A stretch of DNA of 64,000 bases, from contig JAFCMP010000551.1 in NCBI GenBank assembly GCA_017506865.1, positions 372,001-436,000 on the forward strand. The letters are read 5' to 3'. A model generated the notes under the pieces. That model was not told where the DNA came from. It did not search any database and saw only the letters and a program-made list of their open reading frames with translations. Positions 11,319 to 21,900 of this stretch are shown here, one piece after another. Numbering within the stretch: the first letter of the stretch is position 1; each line of letters starts with the position of its first letter. The stretch comes from Tribonema minus. Taxonomy: Eukaryota; Sar; Xanthophyceae; Tribonematales; Tribonemataceae. A program made the position numbers and the translations under genes.

Positions 11319-13170
11319 ATGAACCGAGAGCGCCAACAACACACGCGCATGTCTAGCGCCCAAGGAGCTTCGCCACTCCGGGGACAACTTTCGGCGGAAA
11401 GAAACGCGAAGTCCACTGCGCGTGGCGTCACGAGCAGCATGTCGGCCGGGCATGGCCCATCTGCTGCTCCCGCTGTGGCGGATATTCCGCTGCAGCCCGT
11501 TAGTCAGAGGCGAGAGCCCGTGGACGTGGTCGGACCGCCTGCTATGCCCCAGCAGGACGTCGCCACGTGCCAGGGGCGTGCTCCCTCTGCAATCCACCCG
11601 AGCTCAGCAGCTGGTGACAGCCAATCGCCAGCAGCGGCACCGGCGGGTCCCTTCATCGCTAGTGATGACCTCGGCTTGGCCGCTGAGGCTTCCAGCAGCG
11701 GTGACAACTCTTCTGCCTGCGGCTTCGCCGTGGGCACTGGCATCATCCATACGCCCCGCCGTGGTCCCGCAAGCGCTCATTCTGCCGGCAGCGGCAGCGT
11801 GCACGGCTTTTCCGGCCTTGCAGAGCACCACGGCCCCGCCGCCAGCCCGTGCAGCGCTGGGCACACGGCTGTTGACGGCAGGGAGGGTGGAGAGCAGCTG
11901 CTTTCGCAGGAGCTACAGCAGCTGCTTGAGGCGGGCGCCCCGGAGCACATGCGTGCCCCGCTGAGCGTGGCCGTTGGCATGGCTGTTGAACTGCAAAACA
12001 GCTACGCCAAGGTCACAGCACAGCTGAGTGCGCATGAGCAAGTGCTGCTGGCGCAGGAGGCAGCGCAGGAGGAGTTTGCTGTGGAGGTGCGCAACGAGCT
12101 GCGCGAGTTCAACCGGCGCCTTGACCACGCAAAGTGGTTTGGAGAGGAGAACAAGACACGTGCCAAGGGCGCAGAGCGGCTGGCAGAACTTGTTCAGGAG
12201 GAAGTCTACCAGCACGTCATCCCGCATGTGCAGCAGCTGCAGCAGCGGCTGGAGGAGGTCGCACAAGGCGCTGCGTCCGACGCGCAGACGGCGACGGATG
12301 GCATCATGAGCCTCACCGCCCGCGTCGACGCCCTGATGGCGTGCGTGGATGGCCTTCGCGAGGCTCGCGCTACCCGATTCTACACGCCTGCTTCGGCTCT
12401 GCAGACGCCCGCCCATGCTGAGCTCAGCGAACACAACCTTCGTGCGCTTGGCGGCGGGTCGGCTGGTCCCAGCCGCCGCGCCGTTGACGTACGCTCACTG
12501 CTCAGTTCCCACACAGTCTCTGAGACTCTTCCACCGCGCCCCCCTGCGCCCCTGGCAGCGCAGCTTCCTTCGCCCGCGCGCTCCGCCATGGGCGCGCCGG
12601 CACAGGCCCTCTCAGGCCGCGCGCCGTCATCGTCACTCGCGGCCACCGTCCCCGCCCACGCGCCCCTGCCTCAGCCGGATCGCTACCGCTCTATGCTCGC
12701 CGAACCTGAGCCTCAGGTGGCCCTCTGCGGCGCCGAGCTCAACTTAGTGTCGCAGCGCAGCGGCGCGCTGGACGTGCTGAAGCCTGACGCGCGCGCGCAG
12801 CTCGACGGCGCGGCACGCCAGGCCAGCCAGTCGCGCACTTACGTGCTTGCACAGGCGCAGCTGACGCAGGTGCACTTAGAGGAGCGGACCAAGGCACAGG
12901 CGCTGGCGGCGGCAGCTCAACGCGAGCACGACCGCGCTCAGCGGGAGCTTGCGGAGCGGCGCCAGCAGGACATGCAGCGCCGCTGGCGGGAGGAGATGGA
13001 CGTGCGAGCAGCACTGCGGCAGGGCGCCATGGATGCACGCGAGCACGCACCGGATGCTCAGGAGCGCACGATGGACGAGGCGCCGTCGCAGGCGCGCGCC
13101 GACGCCGACTCCGACGCCGATAGCTACAGTGTCGCTAGCTACATGCGCAGTAGCCACGCTGGCGGCGCGC

Positions 13171-13210
<40 letters not shown>

Positions 13211-14561
13211 GAGCGGCGGCGGCGGAGGCGGCGGCGGCGGCGGCGGTGGCGACTCCAGCGCCGACAGCAACGGCGCAACCGGCACCCTCACTGGCGCCGC
13301 AACGCCGGCAGCAGCAGCCGCGCGCGCGGCATCGACTAACTTAAAGGACATGTCCGGCTTCGACGAAGAGGGATACGCGCTCATGCGCTTCTCCGTCACG
13401 CTCGACGAGAAGCAGTACGTGAAGACCAAGGTCGACACGGACAGCGTCACAGCACTCACACTTCTCAAGAGGCAGCTTCCAGCCAAGTTCAAGGCTGCCG
13501 CCACCGCCCTCCGCCAGAAAAAGCTCTGGCCGAACCTGCTCAACGCGGACGACTTTGGCTGCGAGTGGTTCGAGCAGGCCGTCTATGGCATCTGCAACTG
13601 CATCGCGACCGGCGGCGGCAACCACCATCGCCTGGCGCAGCTGCAACGGCAAGCGCTTGCCTGGGTGGAGCAAGGCAACGCGCTCGCGCCCCCAAAGCGC
13701 GACGGCGCGCTGCTCGAGTGGCTCTTTCACCGCATCGCCACCTTTCTTGAGATTGAGGAGCCCACCACCGTCGCAGCTAACCTCATGAGCTGGTCACTGC
13801 GTGGAGGCCTCTCCCTCAAGGACTTCATCATCGAGTTTGCGGACGCCAAGACCATCGCGACCTCCCTCGACCCCTCGCTGGACGTCATTGTGCTGTCAGC
13901 GCTCCTCCAGCTGCTTCGTCGGCACTACCCCAACCTCTCAGCACTGTTCAACCCTATCAGCGAAGCCCCCGGGCAACACACCTCAGACGAGCTGCTGGCA
14001 ATCCTTGCCAAGGAGGCTGCCGGCGGTGCGCTGCACACCTCGCAGCCCCCTGAACCCCGGTACCCGGTCTTCCCTACAGACCTTGCCTCATACAAAAAGG
14101 GGTTTGGAAGCGGCAGCGGCGGTGTCGGCGGCGGCGGCGGCAGCGCGGGCAAGCAGCTGTCTAGCGGCCGCCCTGGTCGGGATGGCGGCGCTGCGGCAGC
14201 GCTCAGCAAGGAGCAGCGCGTTGCCGAACAAGTGCAGCAGCGCCTGCGCGCACAGACAGCCTATGCCATATATGAATTCCACACCGCACCGCAGGGCCGC
14301 GCATGCTTCAACTGCGGCAGCCCCGACCACGGCTTCGTCAGGTGCGGTGCTGACTTCAACAGCGCAAATTGGGAGGCAGCTGTCAGGAGGCTACCTTGGG
14401 TCCAGAAGTTCAAGCCGAGCAGTGACGAGGACTTCAAGCAGCTGTGCGCGCGCGCGGCGGAAGGCATCAGCAAAGGGGAGAAGGGCAAGTCGGCACTGGC
14501 AGCGCACCACCGCCGCGGCAGCGGCGGCGCGAGCCGCGGCCATGGCGGCCGCAACACCTAG
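11319..14561 (+). CDS. gag: Gag polyprotein with CCHC zinc knuckle
   Basis: 1,080 residues. ATG 11,319 is chosen because the frame upstream runs into the LTR. Ser/Ala/Pro-rich start; a helical, Glu/Gln-rich region at about residues 190-340 and another at 500-590 likely to form coiled coils; a glycine run of more than 20 residues near 616-645; a conserved helical gag core at about 660-890 (LLEWLFHRIATFLEIEE, LLRRHYPNLSALF); a second Gly-rich stretch; and the knuckle CFNCGSPDHGFVRC at about 996, a canonical CX2CX4HX4C for packaging element RNA. It ends at TAG 14,559-14,561, after which the same frame stays open into the protease region. Confidence 0.9.
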
Positions 14562-14594
14562 GGGTGCGACCCCACGCCAGCCCTCGGCGTGGGG
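14559..14594 (+). promoter_or_regulatory. Candidate stop-codon readthrough signal (UAG, 8-nt spacer, 9-bp hairpin)
   Basis: The gag stop TAG (14,559-14,561) is followed by GGG. After exactly 8 nt (14,562-14,569) comes a perfect inverted repeat, CCCCACGCC at 14,570-14,578 and GGCGTGGGG at 14,586-14,594, with a 7-nt loop. The frame stays open on both sides of the stop. A UAG followed by a purine, an 8-nt spacer and a stable 3' structure is the arrangement known from readthrough of gammaretroviral gag-pol and some plant RNA viruses. Function is inferred from geometry and was not tested. Confidence 0.65.
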
Positions 14595-16952
14595 GGAGCA
14601 CTTGGGGGTTCTAGTGTCGCGGGGGGCGGGAGTGACGCCCCGCCCCGGACGACAGTCAGCGCGCTTGACGCGCCCGCGGTTGCAGCAGCTGCTCAACAGC
14701 AGCAGCAGCAGCAGCAACCGCTCGTGGTTGCAGCGGCGGCTTCACAGCTGCGGCAGCAACCGCACCATCTCTCCACAACAGCGGCGCCGGCGAGCGCCGC
14801 CTCAGCCGCGGCGACAGCGGCGCCTGCACCGGCGGGCGCCGCCTCAGCTGCGGCGGGCACAGCTTCTGTGGTGGCGCCGCCACCAATCGCGACGTCTGCA
14901 GCAGCTGCGCTACAACACGCTGCGACGGCAGCAGCGCTCAAAGGCGCTGCGCCGCTCGCGACGCATTCTTCTGCTGTGACGGCGCCGGCGAGCGCCGCAC
15001 ACGCAGCAGTAGCGCAACGGCCCGGGAGCGCTGTGGCACCAGCAGCGCCCGCGGTACCATCCTCTCTGCGTGCAGGTAACAGCTTGCGTCCCACCGCCTT
15101 GCCCTTCGTACCAGCATCGTCACCAGTGGCTCAGCAGCGCCCGTGGCACCGCCGCGCGGCGCAGCAAGACCTTAAGACGGCTGGATTCGCGACCCCCTAC
15201 AGTCATTCCGCGGCTGCTACGGCGACGCGCGGGACAGCTGCGATTCAGCGCGGCACGCCGGCGCGGCGCGCTTCAGCGACCAGCGCCGGCGCAGGGGACG
15301 TGCGCGATCAAGGGGGGGTGGGGGCTGCCTCAGTAACTGCGGCAGCAACACCAACGACGGGGGCTGCCTCAGCAACTGCGGCAGCAATACCAACAACGGC
15401 GGCGCCCGCGATGGCGCACGCTGCATCTACTTCAGCATTGGCTCCAGAGTCCACGTCGGCACCATCTACTTCAGCACCACCCACTTCAAGGGTAGCCGCG
15501 CGCGACGCCGTCAGCGCCACCCTCATCAAAGGCGCGCTGGTGACTTACTTGAAGCAGGGTGCAGCAGAGGGCGAGCCTGCCAAGATCCTTGCGGTGCACA
15601 CCGAAGCTGACGAAGACCCATACTACACCGTGCTGCTGCTGCGCTCCTGCCAGGAGCGGCAGACCGACGCTGCACACTTGCGCCTCTGCCAGCACGCTGC
15701 GCCATCAGCGACGGCAGCTGCTGCTGCTGCTGCTGCTGCGGCGGCGGCGGCGGCGCCGGCAGCGCCGGCACAGGCAGCAGCGGCGGCGGCACCGGTGCCG
15801 GCAGCGCCGGCAGCACCGGCAGCAGCAGCGGCGGCTGCGGCGACGCCAACGGCAACACACTCAACTGGCACCGATCGCTGCGGCAGCAGCCACGCCTCGG
15901 CGCACGCGCAATGGGCAGACTTCAAGGCATGCGCAGCGCAGCGACAAGCGCAGCAGCAGGAGACCAAGGCACGCTCTCAGCGCCAGCTGCAGGCGAGCGT
16001 TGACGACAACGAGTGGGCCGGCCTGGTCACACCAACGTTGCATCATAGTGGGGGTTCCACTACGCTGGCCGATGTTGCGGAGGACGGCTTGGACAGCTTG
16101 GGGCGTGACGAGGCAGCAGTGGACGCGGCGCGTGTGACGGCATACATCAATGGCCTCATCTCAGCGCTCTACACGCCAGAGAGTCGTACGCGCGGCCCCG
16201 GTGCCAGCGATGCTGCCATCTTCCAGTACTATGCTGAGGTGGTAGCGTTGGAGGCGCAGCTACTTCCGCTGACCCAGCAGGTCGAGCCAGGCAAGCTGCG
16301 CGGTTCTGTGCATGCTGACGTGCACTCCCTTTTCCGGTGCAAGCTGCGCTCCGCCCGCGCCACGCGCTGCTCATTCATCAAGCGCAGTCTGTGGGACTCT
16401 GGTGCGTCCGTCACTGCTATTTCACAGCGCTGCTATGAGCGCCTCGTGGCTAGTGGTGCCATTGACAGCGCTGACGTCCAGAAGCTAACTGCCCCTCGAA
16501 GCATTGCCGGTATTGACACGAGCGCTGCCCCGCAGAAGGTCACCACCATTGTGGCTCTGCACTTTGGCGCATTCGGCGCGCATGGCCTTTCCGCACCCGT
16601 CATGGCACTCGTGGTGCCGCATTTGCCGTACGACTTTATTCTGGGGCGCGACTTCATCAACCGTCACCCCTGGACTGCGGTCAACACACCCTTGTACGGC
16701 AGTAGCATCAACGACTCCGAACCACCTGGTAGCACCGAGTACAGGTTCAGCAGCACCCCTCCACCTGCCCAGCCCACACGTAGTGACTCAGCGGCCTCCC
16801 CATCTCCCTCAACCCCGTGCTACGCGTACGACACGGACAAGCAGTGGGTCGCTGTGGTGCGCGTGGACGCGAATTCACCGGAGACACCTTCAGAGTCCAC
16901 CTTTCCTGTGTGGATTCAGGTTATGGAGGCAGACGGCGTGACACCAGTGTAG
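14562..16952 (+). CDS. pol: Pol N-terminal part: Ala-rich linker and retropepsin-like aspartic protease
   Basis: Same phase as gag, directly after its TAG; the first in-frame GTG is at 14,589. The N-terminal half is extremely Ala-rich with a Gln run near 14,690-14,720. A compact segment at about 15,520-15,690 (GALVTYLKQG...EPAKILAVHT...YYTVLLLRS) looks like a small beta-barrel fold I cannot name. The protease follows: LWDSGASVTAIS supplies the active-site Asp in D-S-G, and PYDFILGRDFI is the second conserved block (ILGxD). This enzyme would cut the polyprotein. The frame ends at TAG 16,950-16,952 but the gypsy-type linker expected after a protease continues in the same phase beyond that stop. 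Confidence 0.88.
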   Translation, partial: GCDPTPALGVGGALGGSSVAGGGSDAPPRTTVSALDAPAVAAAAQQQQQQQQPLVVAAAASQLRQQPHHLSTTAAPASAASAAATAAPAPAGAASAAAGTASVVAPPPIATSAAAALQHAATAAALKGAAPLATHSSAVTAPASAAHAAVAQRPGSAVAPAAPAVPSSLRAGNSLRPTALPFVPASSPVAQQRPWHRRAAQQDLKTAGFATPYSHSAAATATRGTAAIQRGTPARRASATSAGAGDVRDQGGVGAASVTAAATPTTGAASATAAAIPTTAAPAMAHAASTSALAPESTSAPSTSAPPTSRVAARDAVSATLIKGALVTYLKQGAAEGEPAKILAVHTEADEDPYYTVLLLRSCQERQTDAAHLRLCQHAAPSATAAAAAAAAAAAAAAPAAPAQAAAAAAPVPAAPAAPAAAAAAAATPTATHSTGTDRCGSSHASAHAQWADFKACAAQRQAQQQETKARSQRQLQASVDDNEWAGLVTPTLHHSGGSTTLADVAEDGLDSLGRDEAAVDAARVTAYINGLISALYTPESRTRGPGASDAAIFQYYAEVVALEAQLLPLTQQVEPGKLRGSVHADVHSLFRCKLRSARATRCSFIKRSLWDSGASVTAISQRCYERLVASGAIDSADVQKLTAPRSIAGIDTSAAPQKVTTIVALHFGAFGAHGLSAPVMALVVPHLPYDFILGRDFINRHPWTAVNTPLYGSSINDSEPPGSTEYRFSSTPPPAQPTRSDSAASPSPSTPCYAYDTDKQWVAVVRVDANSPETPSESTFPVWIQVMEADGVTPV

Positions 16953-18572
16953 GCCTCGGCGGAGCAGATGGTGCAGGTTCTGGTGACAGCGGCACACGCA
17001 GGTACTATTGCCAGCACAGAGCTCGCTACGGGCACCTTTGCCAAACCAGTGCTACTGCAGCAACGCGCCAACGCTTCCCTCAACCTGCCACGTGGCACAG
17101 TGCTCGGCAAGGCGATCCCGCTACGCAGTGTACCGGCCAGCAGCATGCAGCGCGAGCACGGCGAGCGCCCGCGCGCGGTCGAGATCTACTGCGGCGCCGG
17201 CGGTATGGCTGAAGGTCTACGCGACTACACCGACATCGCGCTCGCCATTGACCACGAGCAGCGCGCACTAGACATCTATGCCGCAAACCATCCCGGCACG
17301 CAAACATTGCGACGCGACATGGCGCTGTCGGAAACGCGGCGCGAACTCATCGCGGCTATGCGGCGCCTGCAGGCGCAGGTACTCTTCGGCGGACCACCAT
17401 GCACGCGCTACTCGTATGCAGGCACGCGGCTGACTGCACTTGGCATCCAACACCTATATTACATGCTGGAGATTGCCATGGGCGCGGACTGCTGCCGCCT
17501 GCTTCTGCTAGAGAACGTTCCCGGCTTGCAGAGCGCGCCGGAGCTCGCAGAGTTCTTGCGCTGCGCTCGCCACGGTGGTTTCACGCTACAGGAGGCATTG
17601 TACGTACGCGGCGATGACGCGCACCTCGCGCAAACGCGCCACCGCGTGTTCTATGTGCTAGCGCGGCCCGGCAGCGGCGAGCACGACAGCGCGCGCATGC
17701 GCGCGTCCATGGCGCACGCGCGCGAGCTGCTGGCCTTCGTCAAGGCTGGAGCCGCGTACGAGTCAGTGCGTGAGGTCACCGGGGACGTTCCCGACAGCAG
17801 CGGTCAGCAGCGGCAGTTCTTCACGTCAGTTGGCCGCAACCGTCTCTCCAAGCAGATCTACAGCATGGACGGACCAGCGCCGACTACGCGCGGCAGCACT
17901 TACCGCCGCGACCCCAAGCCCACTGGTGTACAGTGCACCATGCGTCCTATGGATGCCACTCAAGACCCGGCCGAGTTTGCGCGCTCTGAGCATCTGCCGT
18001 GGTCAGCACTGCGCGCAATTCACAGCTTTCCTGCCACGTACAAGTGGGACGCGCCGGAGGCCGGCGACATTGCCGCATATGCGCAGTACCTTGCCAATGC
18101 GGTGGCGCCGCGCATGGCAGAGCTGGTTGGCGACATTTTGCAGCAGAGTGGCGTCTTCCATGATGCTGCAGAACAAGCGGCGCGACCTCTGCCACCCGAG
18201 ATTCAGACGCTGATCAACACCGGCACGCACGTCGCTTTCGGCACGTACGGCGTCAAGCTCGCAGCTGCAGCAAGGCAGCGCATGCGCGACATGGCGGCAG
18301 GTGCCGCTGCGTCGGCATTGCCTCGCGAGCGACAAGTTGCACGCAGCAGCAGCAGCAGCGCCAGCAGCAGCGGCAGTGGCGGCAGCGGCGCCTGCGCCGG
18401 AGGCAGCAGTGAAGGTACCGACGCCTACTTGTTTGCACCACGCGCGCGTGGCTCCTGCCGCGGCGGCACCTGTGATGACGCCGGCTTGGACTTCAACGCA
18501 CGGCGCGCGCGCCGCGGCCTCGGCGGCCGCGGCGGCGCCGGCGACAACATCATCATCTGCGCGCAGCACTGA
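16953..18572 (+). CDS. Cytosine-C5 DNA methyltransferase domain within pol
   Basis: First ATG at 16,968, 534 codons; same phase as the protease frame. Residues about 1-60 match the connector that follows gypsy proteases (LNLPRGTVLGKAIPL). Numbered from that ATG, the C5-MTase motifs follow in order: motif I VEIYCGAGG (about 70-80, AdoMet binding), motif IV GGPPC with catalytic Cys145, motif VI ENV at 182-184, motif VIII QTRHR at 222-226, a target-recognition region, and motif X NAVAPRMAELV at about 377. All catalytic residues are present. It is a compact catalytic domain without the chromatin-reading domains of plant or animal DNMTs, and would methylate cytosine in DNA. The Ser/Gly-rich tail ends at TGA 18,570. 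Confidence 0.9.
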   Translation, partial: ASAEQMVQVLVTAAHAGTIASTELATGTFAKPVLLQQRANASLNLPRGTVLGKAIPLRSVPASSMQREHGERPRAVEIYCGAGGMAEGLRDYTDIALAIDHEQRALDIYAANHPGTQTLRRDMALSETRRELIAAMRRLQAQVLFGGPPCTRYSYAGTRLTALGIQHLYYMLEIAMGADCCRLLLLENVPGLQSAPELAEFLRCARHGGFTLQEALYVRGDDAHLAQTRHRVFYVLARPGSGEHDSARMRASMAHARELLAFVKAGAAYESVREVTGDVPDSSGQQRQFFTSVGRNRLSKQIYSMDGPAPTTRGSTYRRDPKPTGVQCTMRPMDATQDPAEFARSEHLPWSALRAIHSFPATYKWDAPEAGDIAAYAQYLANAVAPRMAELVGDILQQSGVFHDAAEQAARPLPPEIQTLINTGTHVAFGTYGVKLAAAARQRMRDMAAGAAASALPRERQVARSSSSSASSSGSGGSGACAGGSSEGTDAYLFAPRARGSCRGGTCDDAGLDFNARRARRGLGGRGGAGDNIIICAQH

Positions 18573-18927
18573 GACGGTGGTCCCCGCCGCAGCAGCAGCT
18601 GCGCATGCCCCGTCATTGCCCACTTCAACGCGCGCTGCAGCGGCGGCGCCTGCCGCGGAGGCGGCACATGGCACCTTTTCGGGGGGGGGTGAAGGTGGTG
18701 GCAATGCGCTCAGCGGCATCTTTTCGCTGGACATGCGCACGGAGGAGTGGCGCCACACTAGCGACGCGGACACTGACGCGGAGCGGCTCCCATGGACACG
18801 GCGGCGGTGCGCGAGGCGCTGCAGCAGCAGCTGGGTGAGTCAATCTCCTTTGAGCCAGAGCAGGGGGATGCAAAAGTACATATACCTGATAGTGGTGGCG
18901 TTGCTTTGGGGACTTATGCTCACGTAG
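18301..18927 (+). other. Overlapping +1 frame linking methyltransferase and RT frames
   Basis: While the methyltransferase frame degrades into Ser/Gly-rich sequence and stops at 18,572, the +1 frame stays open from about 18,300 to 18,927. It has the same Ala-rich composition as the rest of pol and ends in a plausible globular stretch (GIFSLDMRTEEWRH). It overlaps the RT frame, which opens after a TGA at 18,690. A G9 run lies at 18,681-18,689. This could be the native linker reached by a frame change, by mutation or by programmed shifting. Confidence 0.4.
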
Positions 18928-21900
18928 ACCCCAAGGTGAACGCAGCACTAGACAAGGCTCGCGCGTGCTTGCCAGCTCATATGTTGGCAGTGCGCGTGGA
19001 CCTTGAGGGGTGGAATGCGGACCAAGTGGCGCGGCTGTGCTTCATGTTGGCAGAATACGCCAGCAAAACCTTCTCTAAGGATAAGTGGGATGTAGGGTTC
19101 TGTGATGCCCTGCCTTTCCGCCTTGACTTAAAGGAGGGCACTATGCCGTGCCACGACCGCCCCTACAGGTACTCCCCTGCAATGACGGCACTTATCAAGG
19201 TTGAGATTGACAAGCTGCTTGCGGCCGGCATCATACGACCCTCTTTGTCCAACTGGGCGTCCCCTGTAGTGGCAGTGCTCAAGCCAGACGGCACAGCACG
19301 AATCACTGTTAACTACAAGAAGCTCAACGCCCAGACTATAGTGCCTCAGGTCCCCATCCCCAACATTGAAGACTTGCTCAACAGTCTTGGTGGATCCTCT
19401 GTCTTCAGCACTATGGACATCACAAGCGGCTACTTCACCTCTGCCATCAGCCCTGATGCCATCCCCCTCACCGCTATGGTGACCTCGTTCGGCCTCTATG
19501 AGTGGTTGCGCTGCCCCCAGGGCGCTGCCGGTGCGCCTGGACATTTTACACGCCTCATGCAGACAGTGCTCGCGGGCCTTAATCGCGTGCAGCCCTACAT
19601 TGATGACGTCATAGTGTCCAGCTCATCCATTGATCAGCACCTCAGCGACCTTAAGGGTGTCTTTGCCCGTTTTGATCAGCACGGTATGAAGTTAGCCCCT
19701 GCCAAGCTCCACATAGGCTGCAAACACGTCAAGTTTCTGGGCCACATCGTCGGCGTAGATGGCATTAGGCCAGATCCTTCTAAGGTTCAAGCCCTGCTCG
19801 AAATGCCTGAGCCCAGCAACCTCTCGCAGCTACGTGCGTGGCTAGGCCTCGCCAACTACTATCGCCGCTTTGTGCGCAGCATGGCTCAGCTAGTGGCTCC
19901 TCTCACCGCTCTAATGGCGAAAGGCGCGGAGTTCAACATCAGCAGCGAGCAGCGGCGCGCCATGCGCGCCGTCAACGAGGCTTTGGCGCTGCATACCGTC
20001 ATGCGCTACCCCGACTACGCTGCTGCCGCCAGCGGCGCGCGCCCCTTCATCCTCGCCACCGACGCCTGCAAGGAGGGCTTCGGCGCTGTGCTGTCACAGG
20101 CTGACGCCAACGGCGTCGAGCAGCCCATCGCCTTCACCTCCCGCGCGACGCTGCCCAATGAGCGCAACTGGTCTACCACGGACTTGGAGGCCGGCGCCAT
20201 CGTCAACGGCATCAAGAAGTTCCGCCACATGCTATGGGGCACCCCCTTCACGCTCTACACCGACCACCGCGCCCTGCAGTACATGGAGTCTATCCGTGAG
20301 CGCACCGCGCGCGGCGGGCGCTGGGCAGAGTTCCTCTCAGCGTTCAACATCAATGTGGTGTTCAAGAAGGGCAGCACTCACGGCAACGCCGACGGCCCAA
20401 GCCGCAATCCACTTCCCGCAACTGCCGCGGACGCCGCCGAGGCGACGCGCGAGCGGCTCCTGCACGCATACGGCCTGGAGGCCGTTGATGCCCACCGCCT
20501 TGAGGCGCTCGCAACCGGCGAGTACTTGGAGGTTTGCATGCTCATTGTTGACGCATTGCAAGGGGGCGGCATGGCGGAGATAGCTGCTATGTCGGAGACG
20601 GCGGGCGTGGCTCCGGGGGCGTGCGATGCGTTTGCCCACCATGAGCGGCTTACCCCCGGTGACTGGCAGCGTGAGCAGTGCGCGGATAAGCAGCTCGGCT
20701 CGCTACACGCCTTCTTGGCGGACGGCGCGCTGCCTCACGACGCGGCGCTTGTTACGCAGGTGAAGCAGTGGGCGCAGCACTGCACTCTGCGCGCTTGTGG
20801 CAGCAGTCAGCTTCTAGTGCGCAACCCCCCTGACACCCCCAACGTCACGCAGATTGTTGTGCCCCGTTCCTTGCGCGCCCTTGTCCTAGATGCCTTTCAC
20901 GGTAGTGCATGGGCAGGCCATCAGGGCGTTAAGCGCACTTTAGAGCGTGTTCGTGCTCATTGCTGGTGGCCCAGTTGGACGCGCACAGTCAGCTACTGGG
21001 TTAGTCATTGCTGGCCTTGCCAGGCGTACAAGAACACTGGTAAACTCTCGCGCCACCCCCTCGTTTGGCGCGAGAGACCCCCCTCCCCCTTTCACACCAT
21101 TGCTATTGACCATTTCGGCCCGCTGCCCCTCAGTAACCGCGGCCACGCCTACATCCTTGTAGTCATGGACTTATATAGTGGCTGGGTGTGGTGTTATCCT
21201 ATCACCCCAGACAACTTCAACTCTGTTGGCACGGCTCACATCTTAGTCAACCAGCACAGCACACTCCATGGCACACCTGCCAAACTCCTGAGCGATAGAG
21301 GCAGCATTTTCATGTCGGCCCTTGCACGCGCATTCTATCAGCAGATGGGTACGCGCAAACTGAGCACTACCGCATATCACCCTGAGTGTAACGGCAAGTG
21401 CGAACGGTTCATGCAGGAGCTGGCACAAATGTTGGCAATGACAGTCAATAATGCAGCGGGGGATTGGCCAGACTGGCTGCCTCATATTGCTTTTGCGCAC
21501 AACACGGCACACAACCGCGCAACCGGCGCGACTCCATACCTACTTGCCACCGGTCGGGAGGCCCACTACGCCTTACATCTCCTTCTAGGCAGGTTGCAGA
21601 AGCCCATAGCGCCCCCAGGCACGAGCCCCTCCGTAGCTGAGCTTGTACAGGAGCTTACGCAGCGCCAGCGCGCCGCACACGATGTTGCTGCGCAGCGACA
21701 CGCGCTGCGTCGCGCCCGTGTGCTGCGGGACAACGAGGCGCTCGCGCGCGCCTTTGGCTTGCGCACACACTATGCGGCAGGCGAGCGCGTGTGGTACTAC
21801 CATGCGCCGCGCACGCATGCTGCCGCCGGCGACATCGACCTCAACCCGACTTCACCTACGTTCGGCACGCCACTTCGGACGCTGTTCAGCAAGAAGCTGC

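Noticed and set aside
11048..11319. A longer gag start at GTG 11,205
   Set aside because: It would begin inside the LTR and run through the primer-binding site. ATG 11,319 is the first sensible start.
13160..13255. GGC repeat as a separate microsatellite feature
   Set aside because: It lies in frame in gag and encodes its glycine run. It is noted under gag.
12739..15094. Many long frames antisense to gag and protease (for example 12,739-13,050 and 14,693-15,094)
   Set aside because: They are mirror frames of high-GC3 Ala-rich and Gly-rich coding sequence, full of homopolymer residues, with no motif.
14559..18572. An altered genetic code with UAG as a sense codon
   Set aside because: Both reconstructed spliced genes avoid in-frame TAG internally, and TAG ends the ARM-like and non-LTR frames, so the two UAGs in the element are better explained by readthrough or mutation.
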